From assembly GCF_003073045.1 (NCBI RefSeq), contig NC_037591.1:41553883-41617882 (forward strand): a stretch of DNA of 64,000 nt, given 5' to 3'. The notes beneath the pieces were generated by a model. It worked only from the letters and a program-made list of their open reading frames with translations. It was not told the origin of the DNA and searched no databases. Origin of the DNA: Pomacea canaliculata (Eukaryota; Mollusca; Gastropoda; Architaenioglossa; Ampullariidae). The stretch's first letter is position 1; every line of letters begins with the position of its first letter. This document shows, piece after piece, positions 1 to 12,127 of the stretch. A program made the position numbers and the translations under genes.

Positions 1-137
1 GTGATGTATGAATATGTTTGTATATAAAAAGGCTTTTGCAAAAATAATAAAATAAGAATAGTGCCATGTCCATTCCCCCCTAAAAAGCACATCAAATGTT
101 TATTTTTTGCTTAATATTTCTGTTTCTTTGATTCCAG

Positions 138-328
138 TCTCTCTGTCGTTCTTCTTTGTCCTGGTCATCATCATCCTCGTTTTCGTTTTCCGATCAAGAT
201 TTGAGGGAGGCGATTATGAAACAGAGGAAGCTATTGGTGCTGAGTTTGCCGATGATGCTGATACAGCAGTTGTTTTGAACCAGACAGGGTTGCCAAACAT
301 GACTACCAAATTTGAATATTTTATGTGA
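138..328 (+). CDS. C-terminal exon of a Caspr/neurexin IV-like membrane protein (partial)
   Basis: This is the last coding exon of a gene entering from the left. A pyrimidine-rich acceptor ends in AG at 136-137, and the frame is open to TGA at 326-328. The exon encodes a hydrophobic membrane span (FFFVLVIIILVFVF), a basic stop-transfer RSR, and a short cytoplasmic tail. The tail contains GDYETEEAIGAEFADDADTA, which matches the pattern of the cytoplasmic tail of contactin-associated protein (Caspr) and Drosophila neurexin IV, where it follows the membrane segment and a protein 4.1-binding stretch. The protein ends in EYFM, resembling the hydrophobic PDZ-ligand ends of this family. Family members are septate or paranodal junction adhesion receptors; the laminin G, EGF and discoidin ectodomain would lie outside the window. 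Syndecan or neurexin tails are the alternative, but the GDY..E..GAE..D.AD.A pattern fits Caspr better. Confidence 0.72.
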
Positions 329-1506
329 AGTGGAGGATAAAGCTTATTTGGATTTCACACCATTAAAGATTATGCTTGTGCATGTTAACGAAGAGAGTTG
401 TGAATTGTTGCTGAGTTTCAGGAACTCATTGCCATTCATGTTTACCTGTGACTTCCTGCTTCAGAATACATTGTTCGTGTTGACATTTCATAGAATGATC
501 TAACCACGACATTTTGGAAAAGTGTGTATATTTAAAATCATGGTTCAGAGTGTTATTTTTAAGATCTATAGAAAATATCATTGATAATTAAAAAAAATGC
601 CTTTTGAGAAATGTTTTTTAGCAAGCCATTTAGAACCAACCAGTTTCACACACTAATCTGTAGTATTTTCATTTGTAATTACCATTTTGCAGTTTTTTTC
701 CCCATTTTATCAAAATTTGTTAATGGAATGATGTTATTGTATAGCAATTTATCCAGCTATTACCCTTCAAGAGAAAATCTGTTATGATATTTGATGTTTA
801 TAACAGACAGTGGAAATAGTCTTCTGTCTGTATTCTTGTGTTTTGTAACACCACTTACATTCCATGTGTAATTCTTGTGCTTTGTGTTGAATGATGTGCT
901 GAGATAAGAGAAGAATGCAATTTGCAGCAGAGAAAATGTGTGCTAATGATATTGCTTTGTATGAAATGTTTGTGATTGTAGTAACATTCAGGTTTTTCAT
1001 TTTAATATTCAGGACAAAGTGTACAAAGTTTTGATGCGATTGTTTTCATTTTGGCCAGGCAGACAAGAATATGAAGGAAGTATAAATAAATGACTATATT
1101 TCTATGCAGAACAAATTTTAGATGTGAATCTCGCAGTTAAAAACTCTTAACAGTATGCAAAATGAAAACATAAATTGATGTATTGTTTTTTTAAAAAAGT
1201 GAAGCATCTCCTAAGGAACATGGATGTGAGCAAGCAAGAGTATTGATTGGTAGCCATTGCTATTGACATCTGCTCAAATTTCATTGGTGGATGATGAGAA
1301 AAGATACTTATTTTCATCATGATCGGATCATCGTCAGAAGGTCCTGATGCTTTCCAAAATTATACATGCTTTAAGATCTTGCGCTGCTACTTTGCTCATG
1401 TAAAACTAACCACCTTCACTATGGCTCTACTTTTAGTTTATGAAAATGGATATGAAATACATGAGAACTTCAGCATATAGCTGTATATATTTTTAAGTGA
1501 CCTGTA

Positions 1507-1512
1507 AATAAA
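1507..1512 (+). other. Polyadenylation signal AATAAA of the Caspr-like gene
   Basis: This AATAAA lies about 1.18 kb past the stop codon in AT-rich sequence, followed by a T-rich stretch. Another AATAAA at 1085-1090 and one near 1620 could be alternative sites. The interval 329-1506 has no credible ORF and reads as 3' UTR. From about 1530 to 2430 I see nothing else. Confidence 0.5.
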
Positions 1513-2435
1513 ATTGTTCTTTATATTTATGTAACTTTTCATTCTGACCACACTTGACTAGCTTCTTGGATGAACAGACATCAATGTGTGAAAGTGGAAG
1601 TGAGTTAAACTAGATCTTCCAATAAAAGAACAGTTAGCTAGCACTTGTGATTTTGACCAAAACTTTGCACAGCAGTTCCAAATGCAGACTATTTTAAAAA
1701 ACAAATTGTGCAAGAAATGGTTCCACTTGGTCCAGCATCACCAGCGTGAAAAGTAAAAGTATCAAGTGATAAAGGTTAACACAAACCTCAGCTAAAGGTC
1801 ATGAAAAGGCCTATCTCTTTCTTACATTTCCCTAAGCCTCTATAGGCAAGGATCGTATATACAACAGATGTGACAAGGGAAGGAAGGGGGTCTACTGCAC
1901 CCTGCAGGTTTTGAACAGATCGGACACCAAGATGCTAGTGCACTTAGCTATTTACTTCACAGCATAAATGAAAAATCCATTGTGCCACAGATTCCACATG
2001 CTCAGTGGGAAAGGAAAGTTCTGTCAAAATCTCTCTTTAAAATCACACTAAATGTAATCAGATAATGTATGGCACATGGAAGGTAATGGCACTAAAAAAT
2101 AGCCTTTTGCTTTATGCTGCCTAAATAAGATGCTTGTAAAACAGATTTCTTTACTAGTCAACTTGTCAAGTTTTTTTTTTTTTTTTACATCACTTCCTTT
2201 CCTACTTTTCAATGTTTCAAAATTGGCAGCAGTTACAGGCCTTGTCTTGTAGTCTTTTGCAAAATAAAAGTACATGTATTTTAACAGACGTGACCTGGGG
2301 GATGCACTTTGCTTCAGATGCCAGATCTCTCCATATGCTATGGATACAGCCTATGGCTGTTTTATCCTATGCCATGTCCGCTGACATCGATGAGTGTGAT
2401 TATACACTGAACAAACAAATTTAGTTTAGTCCTTG

Positions 2436-2705
2436 TTACTCCTCGAGGAGCATAGGGCCGCAACAACACCCGGCCAGCAGGTTGTGATACCGTTGCGGTT
2501 TCTGTAGCAGTTTTTTTTTTTTTAACTTGTGGTTTGTTAGCCCTCAACAAAACTCCCAATCTGGATGGCCAGATGCAACATTTTAGTCTGACCTCTCCCC
2601 CCAACAGACCTGTTCAGCTTAGTTAGACCTGCCAGGAGCACAAGGCTCCTGCAGACATAGCCTGTGGATCAACAAGCCACAACACCACACCACTACAAGG
2701 TAAGC
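2436..2705 (+). repeat. Decayed non-LTR retrotransposon fragment (5'-region type)
   Basis: The segment is GC-richer than its surroundings and contains an ordered series of short landmarks: CATAGGGCCGC, a T-run, GGTTTGTTAGCCCTCAAC, TTTAGTCTGACCTCTCCCC, GACCTGTTCAGC, GCCAGGAGCACAAGGC and ACCACACCACTACAAGG. I recognise this order from a repeat widespread in invertebrate and fish genomes, upstream of endonuclease/reverse transcriptase ORFs. This copy is diverged and I see no reverse transcriptase nearby. The identification rests on memory of the consensus, not on a search. Confidence 0.45.
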
Positions 2706-2812
2706 TGCACCAACTGGTGATGGGAACAAACAAGTAGCTATCTCATATCAAAGGATTACTGCATCCTGCATACATGGCAACACACAAAGTGGTTCGTGAA
2801 GAATTTAATTGT

Positions 2813-2818
2813 ACTGCT
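2813..2818 (-). other. Possible polyadenylation signal ATTAAA of the myosin light chain gene
   Basis: The plus-strand hexamer TTTAAT reads ATTAAA on the minus strand, about 220 bases beyond the stop codon at 3042-3044. I found no canonical AATAAA on the minus strand nearer than this. The site is plausible but unproven. Confidence 0.3.
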
Positions 2819-3041
2819 TGCTTGCATTGTCACAAAAGCAAAGAATAAATGCAAAGTTCTATTTCAGGTCATCTGCACAAAAGTGAATTTACATTCCTAC
2901 CTCAAGTGTTTATGCATTTGTAATACATGTATGCTGACATGATAAGGATTATAAATATTAGTACAAAGATTAGTTTCACTGTAGAAAGAACTCTAAATGG
3001 TCCACTAAGGAGAGAAGATGTTCCTGGACAGGTAGATGAGC

Positions 3042-6000
3042 TTATCCATTGAGAACCATTTTAATGAGTTCTGCAAAAGAAAGGGTGAAATAATTACTGT
3101 TTTTGCAATGTAACATGATTTGCTTTAAAGATATGCACTTTCCAAAACTTAACAAACTATTCTGGATTCCTAAAGAGTCTTCTTAACCACATGTGTACTG
3201 CTGAATAAGCAACTTTTGCACATTAGTACAAAAAATTGATAATAGCTGACATGTCCAGTAGCTAAAATATTTTTAAAAATTCTCTAAATGCAGAAGGCAA
3301 AAATTGCAAAAAGTTTTATGCAAACATAAATTAAATTTCTTGAAACAGCTGTGTTAGCTGTACCTTCATAGTTGATATTTCCTTGCTGATCTTCAATTCC
3401 CTGAAACAGCTGGTCTACTTCATCGTCAGACAGTTTCTCACCTGTCAAGCCACAATCAAGCAATAGATGTAACAAATAAATAATAAAGTCTAACTACTGA
3501 CAGATCTGCACGAGCAAATCATTGTATTTCATATGTGTATGTGTGCGCTCACGCATGCATATATGTGATGTGGTCAATGACCTCTTGGACCCACCTAAAC
3601 AAGTGAGAACATGTCTAAGTTCAGCTGACGCAATGAAACCATTCTGCTCTTTGTCAAAAACACGGAATCCCTCAATGAAGTCTTGCAGTGGTGGAATACT
3701 GCGGCTTTTGGTGATGGTCTGAAGGATGGGAAAGAATGTCTCAAAGGAAATACGGGCATCTGTTTAAAAAGAGAAAAAAAAAACAATAAAGCTCTAGTTC
3801 AAGCAGCATTTACTTTCCTAGCAGCAAAGTTTAAGCATAAGTGGATTTAAGCAAGCTACATTAAAAATTATATTCCTAAGTATGCCTTGGATTACCTTTT
3901 CTTGGTAACTTAGTTCAGGCTCTTGATTGGTGGAAGGGGGAGGGGAACAGTACTATCCTTTGTGACTATTACTCAGAGTGACAGATAAGAGAAAGTATGT
4001 TCCCTCCTAGATGTTTATTAGACAGTTCTTTGTCAACTTCAGCCTTGTGGTATGGTAGGTCACATGACTAAAACAGGCAAGCTTGGATTGTCTAGCTCTT
4101 GTTGACAGGGATTTTTGGGTATGCCCCCTGTGCTCTGTATACTGTCATCAGATTTTGACTTTCCCATCATGGCATTGACCTTATAAGCACTGGTATTCAT
4201 TCATTTAGTCCTGCTTTATTGATGAAGTCTTAAAGTTTGTTTCTTCTGCTTGTCAGAAGTAAAGGCAGCCTAGCTTGTATTTTGCCAATATCTTCTCGAT
4301 GGTCATGGTGTTATGTATGATGACATTATGCTTGAATCGCTTAGCATATTTTAAGATGCCAGTGTGTTATATTAATGGCTGTGTTTTTAAATGGGTGGTA
4401 TGGTAGCATACCTGGACTTTGAGAATATCCACACTTGCGAATTTCCTGTTCGGTTGGGTTTTGGCCGAGAGAACGCAGAACATCCCCTAGCTGGCAAGCT
4501 GCAATTTTGTCATCACCTTTGGTGTCAAACAGGCAGAATGTCTCCTTTATTTCTGAAAAGAACAGGAACATTCATGAAAGAGAAAGGAAGACACCAATGT
4601 GCTCACAAAATAAATGATAATCTATCTGATGTACAAAATCTTCCCCTCCACTCTTTCTAGGAATGTGTTAGAGAGAGAGGGTAAGGAGTGATGAAGTACA
4701 AGCATTAAAAGAAAAAAAAGCACAAGCACAGCAACCGTCAGCCATTTTCTTCTAATTCTACTTTGGTCCTTCATCAGTCTTGCCTGTTATACTGACACAG
4801 ATAAGGAAGTGTTGCTCCTAAGACATCCTGCTTGATAATAAAGCCTGGTCTACTAAGCTGCATATCTGACCACAATATATTATATGAAGTACTTGCATAT
4901 AGTGCCCAGTGCATTCATGCACACGCTCAGCTGCAAACGCATGTAATGTCAATGACAAGAGGGTAAAATTATCAATGACAGCATAAATAAATATCAAGTT
5001 TAGATAAGAGTGAATATCTGCTATTGACCAACGGTCAGGCTTAAACTCATTTTGAAAAATTCCTTCTCCAGAACTAGCAATTATTCTTGGGAAGGAACTG
5101 CTGCATTCTAAAACTATATAATATATCTATACAATTACATCTCTACAAATGCTTTTCTTGTTCAATGTCAAGATAAAGTTAAAACCATAATACCAGAAAA
5201 CAATGACAATATTTGTTTATTTGGCTAAGCTCACGTCTATACTGATATCAGCATGCAATTTAAACAACCAACAGAGCAAATACATTTATGCACAATAACT
5301 ATATTATACATAAATAGTGAATTTATATTTAATGATAGCAAGATAAACTGTTCATCTCAAACCAATATAACAGTATACCAAAAGTGCACGTTACAAAAAT
5401 AAAGAAGACACAAATATGAAACAGAAATTTATAAGTGATATTATGATTTTAAATGATTATTCAAAAAACAGGCCAATAGTTGATAGGTGTTTGCAAAAAA
5501 TGCAGATGGATGGAGCTGAGGATAAGTTAACTATTTTAGGGTTAAATAACTGAATAACACTGGATGAGTGTTGATATTATAGTCTATTTTTTGAGTAACC
5601 AATTTATCATCATTTTGAGTACATCAGTGGTGATTGTTTTTCCTTGCTTTTATTGTTGTTGAAATCAGGTGATGTAATTTTCCCCAAGATTAATAAAGTA
5701 TTGTCACTGTCATTACTTTTAACCAGATATTTGGAAGTCTGAATGATGTAACTGTTTTTGCTAGCAAGTTAACATACATAAAAATAAAGCATGTATAAGT
5801 AAAGCAAACACGCTTCCTACTTAATCTGTAAAAAAATAACTCATGAGAAAGTTATATTATATTATTTACTGCAAAAAGGCAGAAATATGGCATTGTTAAA
5901 ATATTGAGAATTTGAGAGTAGCAAGATTTACTTAGTTTTAAGTTAAATGAAATAGGATGAGGTAAAGAAACGTAATCCTGTGACCTGTATGGGGAGTGAG

Positions 6001-6777
6001 GTGTTAGAGCTCTCACTCACTTTATGGCTACTTCTTTTGAGGGAACTGCCTTTCTTTACCCTTGCTCCCTTACCATCTCCAACCCTCCAAGGAGCCTGGC
6101 TTAACCGGGTTGGTTGATTGTGTTTAACAAGATTACATGGGTTAAATGGGAGAAGTATGCTACATTACACTGGTTTTGCACCTGCTTTACAACAGACTAT
6201 CTGCTTTGACTTAGATGGACTTGTAAAGAATAGCATGCCGAGTATCTTGCAGTCACTACTAAATTCTACATAATCAGTAGACCAGTCTCTGCTAAACTGT
6301 TCACTTTTAAATCCCTTAGAAATTTAAATAAACCTTCCTGTATTCATATCCGGTGGATAGAACTGCTTATTATTTCAAATAATGTTATTCAAACGTTCTT
6401 TGCTTTGCGTGATGACAGTGCCTTTAAACAAATTTCACGGTTCTGCGACAACCCTTTTGATCATATCTATGTCGAATGTATATATACAAAATTTATTAAC
6501 TGAATGTATAAAACTTGTTATATCCATAAAAGGGCAAAACACCCATGAAGGCAGTACGAACGAGAACGGAAACGAGCAGAGAGACCAGTAAGGGGCAGAG
6601 CTGGCAGATTACAGAGTACACTCCTTCCTTACCATTCAAATCGTCTTCTGTATATTTCGCCTGAAACAGAAAGAATATGATACATATAGAATGAATGTAA
6701 CTTTTCTATAAATAATGATCCATGCGTAAAACAGATTGTTAAAGAAGATGTAATAATCGAAAGCCTATTATTACCAT
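3042..6777 (-). CDS. MYL6: Non-muscle (cytoplasmic) myosin essential light chain, six coding exons, complete
   Basis: Coding exons on the minus strand are 6775-6777 (the ATG alone), 6633-6660, 4412-4552, 3595-3759, 3364-3441 and 3042-3070. All junctions are GT/AG and phases fit. They sum to 444 nt, or 147 aa, the same length as Drosophila Mlc-c. The N-terminus [16 protein letters not shown], then [24 protein letters not shown], the repeat unit [19 protein letters not shown], and [11 protein letters not shown] with [13 protein letters not shown] follow the four EF-hand layout of essential light chains. The YTED start and the NINYEE end fit the cytoplasmic type better than the divergent molluscan muscle type. 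The protein wraps the first IQ motif of the myosin II or unconventional myosin lever arm. The loops lack several acidic ligands, as usual in this family, so calcium binding is not expected. The 5' UTR lies just above 6777. Confidence 0.93.
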
Positions 6778-6849
6778 TCTCGAGGCTGTTAGGTTTCTCG
6801 GCTGCTCCTTCAGATTTTTACTTCCGGATCGGAAAATATGAAAGGCAAA

Positions 6850-9800
6850 ACAACTGGCTAATACATACACATATTTATTCTCTTAAAATCACCAGATTGT
6901 TCCAATTATAGAATAAAACTCAATAAAATTATTAAAAAATAAATGATTTCATTGTAAAATCTGTTATAATATTTTAAGAAACGAAGCAATATCTATTACG
7001 ACAATTTTCGACTGGTTGTGGCGGGGTGAGGTCATGAAGGTCACCGATGAATCACCTTGCTTGGACACATTGCTAGCATTCCTTCGCACGGATTTTATCG
7101 AACCAAAATAAATAAAAATAATATGAAAAGTGAAGGGGCGTGCACGAATATAACTAAACACTTATTAGAAGCAGTTAATGATTTAATTCCTTGATCTCAT
7201 CTACCTGTTTTCTCTTTGTGTGTGGCACAGCTGATTACAGGGATGGACCAACAACTATAATTATTGACTTCATACGTAGAAAGGAGACAAAATGTGGACA
7301 AAAACTGACAAGGCGCAGTTCAGCTAGATCATGATTTATCCTCTTCTACAGAATGCAGGTTTTGGATATGTAGATGGGTTTACTCCGATATTTTCAGACA
7401 AGTTTTTGCAACGTGCCTATATTTATCTTGCAGTTAAGCGTAGACCTGTAAACATTGACTTTTTGTATCTCCGTCAATAAGAGCTCTCGCGTCCTAAGTA
7501 CTTTGACCATGGTTTTGAGGCAAGTAGCGTTTTAATTAGTATTTCAACGGGTATGTACATACACTGTTGCATATGGAGTAGTGATCTTCAAAAACCCAAA
7601 CAAACAAAACAAAAACAACTAAAAACCTCTTTGACCAGATTTATTTTAATGTTTATTTTTACCTGCTAGGAATGTACGTTACGGGTATATATAGCTTCAA
7701 ATGAAAATTAAATTACTAAGCGAACGAAATTTTGACACATCTATTATGTAGAGCAAATTTCGATGTCATAATGTTAGAGGAGGCCCCACGCCTGAGGGGA
7801 CCCAACGAAAGGAGAATCTGTAGTACGGTATAAAAATTGTAGCCTACCCTTACACCTTTAAGCCCCGCATATATGACATTCGTTCAGGGGTCTACGTATT
7901 CCTAACACCAGCTCTGTTAGAGGATAAACTGAACACACGTGTGAGAGAGAGAAAGAAAACAAAGCAAGAGATTGGTGTAGCGGCTATAGCCCTTCACTCG
8001 AAATGTCATGCCCCCGGTGTGGAATATAAGCTGTCAACCTGTCAAGTTAGGGAAGGGATACCCCAAGTGCGTGCAAGAGTACAGTTTAAGTACTCGGGTT
8101 TCACCATTTTGCTACACTGACATTGTGCATGCAATAACAATAATAGGAAAAATAATAAAAATGAAAACGACAGTACGTAGACCACACAACAGAGGAAATA
8201 CAACAGTAAACGGCCGATGACACCTTGGGAAACATGAACGAAGTTCATGGATGAAGGTGAGGAGAATTGAGCGGAAGAATTTACTGTCTTATCAAAGGTG
8301 GGTTTTGAGTGATAGTTTATTCGATTTCCATCTGATGAGGAAAAGTGAGTTATATTTGGTTTAATCCCTGTAATAATTCAATCAGTCACTTTATGTGCAA
8401 AGGGACATGAAACCTGAACGTAAAACTGACGATGGTTTGCAGCTGCAAGGTTACTGGTCCTGTCTCAAAGAGCAAAATAGTATTTTCTGAGGTACCTCAT
8501 GGCTTCTTTTTGACCTTCGTATTACCCTATCCCGCAGTTTACCAAATCTTTTATTTCTTTCTCCCATTCCAACAAGTCTGTGTCTGGATGTGTCTGTCAT
8601 CAAGTCCGAAACAAAAGTCTAGTCTAAATCTGACATAAATTCCCTCTATTCTAAATATAATTAATACGAGTCAAACTGTCATGTGGCAACATGTGGGACA
8701 GGAGAATCTCTCACTATTTAACTCTAAACTAAAATCAACCACGTGTCTACAGCCAGTAACTAAACAAAAAACCTATGTACCAGAGTTCAGAGGGCAGACG
8801 ACCTTTAAGTAGCTAGAGAGAGCCAAGCACGAACAACGGACGGGTAAAGGTCGTCTGGGCAGAAGGAAACATCCAAGGGGACGGTGAGAGAATCTTCTCT
8901 TCCCGTGGGTCAGTAGGTTGTGGTCTTCCTCTTGTTCGCGCTGACTGGTTCATGATTTGTGCTCGTCTATTGACATCCATAGTTGTATGTCATGTGTGTG
9001 AATGTGTGAAAACAAAATCTTTCCGGGGGCACTACTCGTCAGCACGAACGGAGCTCAACAGTTCTTTGAGGTCGATATATCAATACCAAGATACTTTTCT
9101 TCGATACCAGTACATGAGCCAGGAGGGCGAAGACTGTGAGGAATGTCGGAACATTCACCACAAGCGTGGAATCGCGACGTGTATAGAGTGAGACTTAAGA
9201 AGAACTCACAGTGCAAGGGCAGCTGTAACAACTGCCAGAGCTAAGTTGATGTGCGGATGTATAAGAGAGTGGATGGTGGTTCTAACCTCCCATAACAGTA
9301 TTTCAGCGTATGAAAGTACGGATCCCGCGGACGGCATGCGGACTCGCGTTCAGATCAGCCAAATTTTTGTATGTATATATTTTTCATTACTTCTATGTTT
9401 ATTAAATTCATTGCTTTGCACGTCGTTAGGTAGGAAGAACAGGTGTTGGAACTCGTAGGCCGTGTGGAGAAATTTTTAAGTGACTAAGGTAGGAACACAC
9501 TACGCAGCTTTCCCAATCATGATTATGAATATGCGGGTGTTAAGAACTACTTCATATTTGTCTCCCATTTCCATCAGGCCAATGTCTCACGTTTTGACGA
9601 GAGAAAACGAGGAACACTTTAACATTAACTCTCAGTAACGGCCTTAGCAGTACGCGGGGCCCCGCGGGGCACTGGGTGTGTCACATGCGGGGCCCGGGGC
9701 CGAGAGTGTAGGCTATACAGGTACAGTATATTGCACCACAAGAATCTCCTTGTTGCCCCAGCTGCCACCCCAAAGGCCGCAGAGATAGTAGAAATACATT

Positions 9801-12040
9801 ACAATTCTAAATATAATAGAATTCTATACTAATCTTAATATATTTTAATTTTGATCCATTTTTTAACATGTCTCGTCTAATGCAGATACTTTTATTTTGT
9901 TTCACTTAAATATGAGGACATTTAATACGCCTTAAATATCTTTGCTACATTCGAACCAATCAGCAAAGAAAACATCGTTTCTAAAAAGTTTATTTTAGTT
10001 ACAATAGTGTAAAATATAGTGATCAGAATACACAGAGTATAAATATCCCTGTCCCACAAAAATTGGTAAGGTCTGACCAGAAAGTGTATACGAGACCAAG
10101 CAGCAGTGACATAATAATATGATGTGAAAATGGCAAGTAAACAGCCAGAAACATTCGTGCCACAGTTTTGAGCTGGAGAGATGGAGCCAAAGGAGTATGA
10201 GGCCATGACTAATAAATAAATACGAACAGTTGTTAGATGGCTTTCGTTTTGTATCTTTCTTTTTTCGGTTATTGCGCATGTTCAGAGTATGTTCTGATAC
10301 TAGATTCATGGCCAAAAAATACTCGTGTTATGGCAGCACTTCATTCTCTCCTAGTTTCCACACAAACATGTGTGTTGTAAAACTGAGGACATACTTCATT
10401 TATTTATTGGTTGAGATTTGGATTTGGGACTAGGTTTGGGGTCGGGATCAGGTGCGATACAAAGGTTATCTTAGAGATGGGTAGGTGCAGTATATCGGTT
10501 GGCTTGGGTTAGGATGAGGTTTTTTCAAACATGTGGGTGCAAGCGACTGTACATAAAATGCAAAACTGAACAACTCTAAACTGCAATATAGCAATGCATA
10601 CTTCATGCACAATATCAAAAGCTGAATAAAAGCATTGCAAAAGAAAACACCTTATATATATCACCAAGCAAAGAATATTGTGCGAACAATGTGACACGAG
10701 AATTTAAAAAAATCAACTGTGCGACTCCCAGATCACCAAATACCTGCTCTCATACTTGAACACAATGCAAATAATTTTTTTGACAAAAGTATTGAACATT
10801 CGGCTTTTAGACCTCTTGGACTATGCGCCTCCAGGGTTACAACATTTAGCTAGCGCTAGGTACTAATCTACGGAAACTGCAATAATATACAGGCCGCACC
10901 TACTAGTCTTCTTGTGTATTGGATATCACATAGCTACTGTTTATATGGATTTAGTTCTACTGCTGGGAGTCATTTTGTAATTATCTGATTGTTTCAATTT
11001 TTGTTCAGATCGTGCAATATTTTTTCGTTTAATGTTAAAAATTAGATGAGAAACAAAGCAATATATTGAACACGCAGGCCAAGCGCTTATATACAGCTAA
11101 ACATTTTAACACAGACGATGAAGGAAATAAAGATGCTCTTTCCGTTCAGTATGTATAGGATAAAAAAAATGAAAGAATGGAATGAACACCATAGTGAGCA
11201 GCCCATCAGTCGCTATACAAGGCTATACATACTTTTCAACACTTAAGTGGACGGTTGGAGGAAGTAGCTTCAAAAGGCAGGTGCGGATGTGAAAATCATC
11301 ATTTTACTCTTACCCTGAAACTGAGGCTCTATCACGATAAAGCAGTCGGCCATGTAAACAAGTGTTATATACAAAGAAATAACAGGTTGCCTGAGATGAG
11401 ATCTGAACACCAGCCGGTTTTCCCCGTACGTTCTTATCTGTGACAAGTACACGGATCTCCCAACATTTAAGAGGAACCCGCCATCATACTGTAAACAAGG
11501 AATACGGTGTCACACATAAGATGTAAGTTACATCTTCCATGAAAAAGCTGTCACATGGTGACTAAAGTACAGTTGTTACAACTCATGAAAGGATATGAAA
11601 GTTGGCGAATCTGTATATTTGCATTGCCAATAAACAGGATAGTATCTGATGTCGACGAGTTTGAAAAAGTGCAGAATGTATTTTCGCAAGAAATACAGAA
11701 AAGCTAGCTGAGGATTAATACTGGAATGGGAAGTGCCGTTCTTCAAACAAAAACTTGATTAGTGTATAAAAAACCGAAACAAAAAATGCCATTAGCAATT
11801 ATCTAGTGATATGGATTCAGGAGTTGATAAAATATTTGATTTATGCTTAGTTTGTCATTATACCTCAGCCAGCTTAAAGATTATTTCCCCTCCAGTCGCA
11901 TGCTGCTCAGCGCATTCAAGACTCTTAGACGTGGAGGGGAAAAGGGTAACTGAAGTTATCACTTATGTACTGTGTAATGATTGGTCAAGCCAAGACTTCT
12001 GTGAGTGACCCAGGCCATGAAAAAAATCATAACAGTAACA
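6850..12040. other. Intergenic stretch, no gene recognised
   Basis: The 5.2 kb between the light chain promoter side and the EF-hand gene contains only short random-looking ORFs in both strands, with no domain, no exon series and no RNA gene that I can support. A GC-rich patch with nested GGGGCCCC-type palindromes at 9650-9720 may be the end of an old transposon. A string at 7973-8025 recalls a SINE head but has no convincing B box. Confidence 0.5.
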
Positions 12041-12041
12041 T

Positions 12042-12047
12042 TTTAAT
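12042..12047 (-). other. Possible polyadenylation signal ATTAAA of the EF-hand gene
   Basis: Plus-strand TTTAAT gives ATTAAA on the minus strand about 80 bases past the stop at 12128-12130, a normal distance for a short 3' UTR. Confidence 0.4.
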
Positions 12048-12127
12048 ATAACAGTGTAAATTATACCCTCTTGCTGTTCTCGAACCTCACTCGTCACAAA
12101 AACAGAAACAAAAAAATGTTGAGAAGC

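Noticed and set aside
7973..8040. SINE-like head (GGTGTAGCGGCTATAGCC)
   Set aside because: It resembles an A box, but I could find neither a B box nor a known tail.
9922..10315. Two overlapping minus-strand ORFs of 94 and 106 aa
   Set aside because: Cys/Tyr/Leu-rich random-looking translations without homologous motif, splice signals or composition change.
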